Below are positions 5,216 through 6,295 of a stretch of 6,295 nucleotides of DNA, one piece after another. Each line of letters opens with the position of its first letter. Position 1 is the first letter of the stretch. Position numbers and translations under genes: made by a program. This stretch comes from Rickettsiales bacterium (lineage in GTDB: Bacteria; Pseudomonadota; Alphaproteobacteria; Rickettsiales; CANDYO01), in assembly GCA_947424995.1 (NCBI GenBank), contig CANDYO010000121.1, positions 1-6,295 on the forward strand, read 5' to 3'. The notes under the pieces were generated by a model. It did not search any database, was not told where the DNA came from, and saw only the letters and a list, made by a program, of their open reading frames with translations.

Positions 5216-5740
5216 TTAAAAAAATAACATTGGATAAGTATGCTCAATTATCCCTAATATTGTTTGATGATCATCTGTAGAGATTTTTAGGCTCTCCTTA
5301 TGATGCATTGCATATAAAAAATTATAAAACAGTTCATCACTTATAGGGCTTTCTAGTACAGTAAAGCTTGATTCTTTTTTATATACTTGAGGATTTTGAT
5401 AAAAATTTTCAGAAATAGCTTGGGCAGTAAATGAATAACCAGTTCCAGCGAAATCATGAGATGTATAGCAATCTAAAAAGATTCCTAAGCGATTTGAGCT
5501 TATTTCACTAATAAATATTTCTAGAGTTTGATGCACCATTCCATCATATTTAGAACGCGCACCAATAGATGAATAACAGTAACGCGGCCATCCATTGAAC
5601 TCAAAACTATGAACGCATTGGAATCTATAGTTATCATGAAATTCAGAATATCCACATTGCCAATTATACCCTCCAATTGGATACTTTTCGATTACCTCTT
5701 TACTATCAGATAGTTTACATACTGTAATATTCCTATACAT
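5216..5740 (-). CDS. Hypothetical 174-aa aromatic- and cysteine-containing protein
   Basis: I do not recognise this protein. It is unusually rich in Tyr, Phe, Trp and Cys in its first half: GGYNWQCGY at 23-31, FQCVHSFEFNGWPRYCYS at 40-57, and FLDCY at 88-92. This points to a compact beta-rich fold. The C-terminal part (about 130-165) looks more helical (DELFYNFLYAMHHKES). There is no signal peptide or membrane segment, so it is probably cytosolic. No motif identifies an enzyme. The ATG at 5740 is preceded by GAGAG (plus-strand CTCTC at 5745-5749) with a short 4-6 base spacer, giving moderate support. It is leftward, convergent with the nuclease gene, has a good terminator candidate downstream, and lies 36 bases downstream of a decayed frame on the same strand, with which it may once have been co-transcribed. 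Confidence 0.75.
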   Translation of the reverse strand: MYRNITVCKLSDSKEVIEKYPIGGYNWQCGYSEFHDNYRFQCVHSFEFNGWPRYCYSSIGARSKYDGMVHQTLEIFISEISSNRLGIFLDCYTSHDFAGTGYSFTAQAISENFYQNPQVYKKESSFTVLESPISDELFYNFLYAMHHKESLKISTDDHQTILGIIEHTYPMLFF

Positions 5741-5776
5741 AAAGCTCTCGCAAAGTAGTTGCCATTAATTGCTATA

Positions 5777-6067
5777 TTAATTCAAATTAAAATAATTATC
5801 ACTCCCCAAATGATCACCGCTAGCTTTTAGTGCATTATTAATTAAGCAACCTAAAGGTAATTTTTTATATTTATCTTGAACTAAAGAAAGACATGGATAT
5901 AAGTTTTTCACCTCACTTACTGCAATCATTAATCCAATAAAAAAATTCTAAATGGAATACATAGGTCCTCTTCTTAAATTTAGCGTAGTACTGAGTTCTA
6001 CTTGTATTTTTTCATAGTGAGGCCATACAAAAGTAAGGGAGAAAGCAAATAAGCTTCATGGATACAT
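5777..6067 (-). pseudogene. Probable pseudogene: one frame with two internal stops
   Basis: On the minus strand one frame runs from ATG 6067 to TAA 5779-5777 (97 codons) and is broken by TGA at 6058-6056 and TAG at 5950-5948. The segments look protein-like: the middle 35 codons include FVWPHYEKIQVEL and TTLNLRRGPMYSI, and the last 56 include GLMIAVSEVKNLYPCLSL, KLPLGCLINN and ALKASGDHLGSDNYF. Uninterrupted runs of 35 and 56 codons in the same frame are unlikely in DNA this AT-rich unless coding. The final 50 codons could still be made from ATG 5929, but no good ribosome site precedes it (only GGAT nearby). I do not recognise the family. It ends 36 bases before the 174-aa gene. The alternative is a short intact gene at 5777-5929 plus chance open frame upstream. 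Confidence 0.45.
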
Positions 6068-6245
6068 TTTTTTATTTATTCTAATTTTCTTCAAAATTTA
6101 TTATAGTTTCTCCAGAAAATTCAGTATTATCAGTTTTGCAAGTTATTATAACCAAAAACGGCTATAAATTCAAGCCTTCTAAGGTATTTAGAGATATTTC
6201 AGCGTGGACTAAATAGGTAAATGATTTAAGGTCGAGGATAGTAGC
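6068..6245. other. Intergenic stretch with a start-less open frame
   Basis: The plus strand holds a 43-codon open frame at 6085-6213, ending in TAG, with protein-like text (KNGYKFKPSKVFRDISAWTK) but no ATG and no ribosome site. It may be a gene remnant or chance. The 10-mer GGCTATAAAT occurs at 6160-6169 and again exactly 100 bases later at 6260-6269. No RNA gene or clear promoter is visible. Confidence 0.3.
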
Positions 6246-6295
6246 ATGAGGGGATATAAGGCTATAAATAGTTCAACAAATACTAATTATATTGA
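6246..6295 (+). CDS. Start of a gene running off the window end (16 codons visible)
   Basis: ATG 6246 opens a frame (MRGYKAINSSTNTNYI) still open at the last base. GAGGA at 6234-6238 lies 7 bases upstream, an ideal Shine-Dalgarno arrangement and among the best in this window, and it decides the start. The visible residues are polar and show no signal peptide or domain, so no function can be given. The short open length alone would not be convincing; the ribosome site is the main support. Confidence 0.45.
   Translation, partial: MRGYKAINSSTNTNYI

Noticed and set aside
1..6295. tRNA, rRNA, CRISPR array or complete insertion sequence
   Set aside because: I found no cloverleaf-like segment with a T-loop sequence, no regularly spaced repeats, and no transposase with terminal inverted repeats.

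Overview
The window is strongly AT-rich (by eye about 30% GC) and loosely packed, with six sizeable genes on both strands, long A/T-rich gaps and at least one decaying reading frame. A GapR (DUF2312) protein, which is essentially an alphaproteobacterial family, a conjugation-type TOPRIM primase/relaxase C-terminus, low GC and low coding density together suggest an obligate intracellular alphaproteobacterium, most likely in or near Rickettsiales/Holosporales. The taxonomic placement is inference; no rRNA or tRNA is present to confirm it.

Layout, left to right. (1) 1-1875 (+): the 3' part of a gene already open at the window edge. It encodes a primase-like region, a TOPRIM domain and a long His/Asn/Gln-rich tail, and is best read as the C-terminal half of a conjugative relaxase/primase of an integrated conjugative element or plasmid. 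(2) 1876-2447: a 572-bp gap with no convincing gene but many perfect palindromes. (3) 2448-2696 (+): gapR, a small nucleoid-associated protein. (4) 2788-3546 (-): an unrecognised 252-aa helical protein, convergent with gapR. (5) 3874-4296 (+): an orphan single-domain response regulator with all receiver residues intact, divergent from (4) across 327 bp. (6) 4432-4989 (+): a membrane-anchored staphylococcal-nuclease-like (thermonuclease) protein with a complete active site. (7) 5216-5740 (-): an unrecognised 174-aa protein rich in aromatic residues and cysteine, converging on the nuclease gene; two hairpins lie between them. (8) 5777-6067 (-): a probable pseudogene, one reading frame interrupted by two stops. 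(9) 6246 to the end (+): the first 16 codons of a new gene behind a well-placed Shine-Dalgarno sequence.

The genes do not form one operon: strand changes, separate ribosome-binding sites and large gaps point to independent units. A conjugative-primase remnant, a nucleoid protein next to a palindrome-rich gap, a secreted or anchored nuclease, unknown genes and a pseudogene fit an accessory or formerly mobile region in a reducing genome. I see no complete novel multi-gene system. The parts most worth a second look are the palindrome-rich gap between the primase and gapR, the interrupted frame at 5777-6067, the two unknown proteins, and the perfect inverted repeat inside the primase gene.
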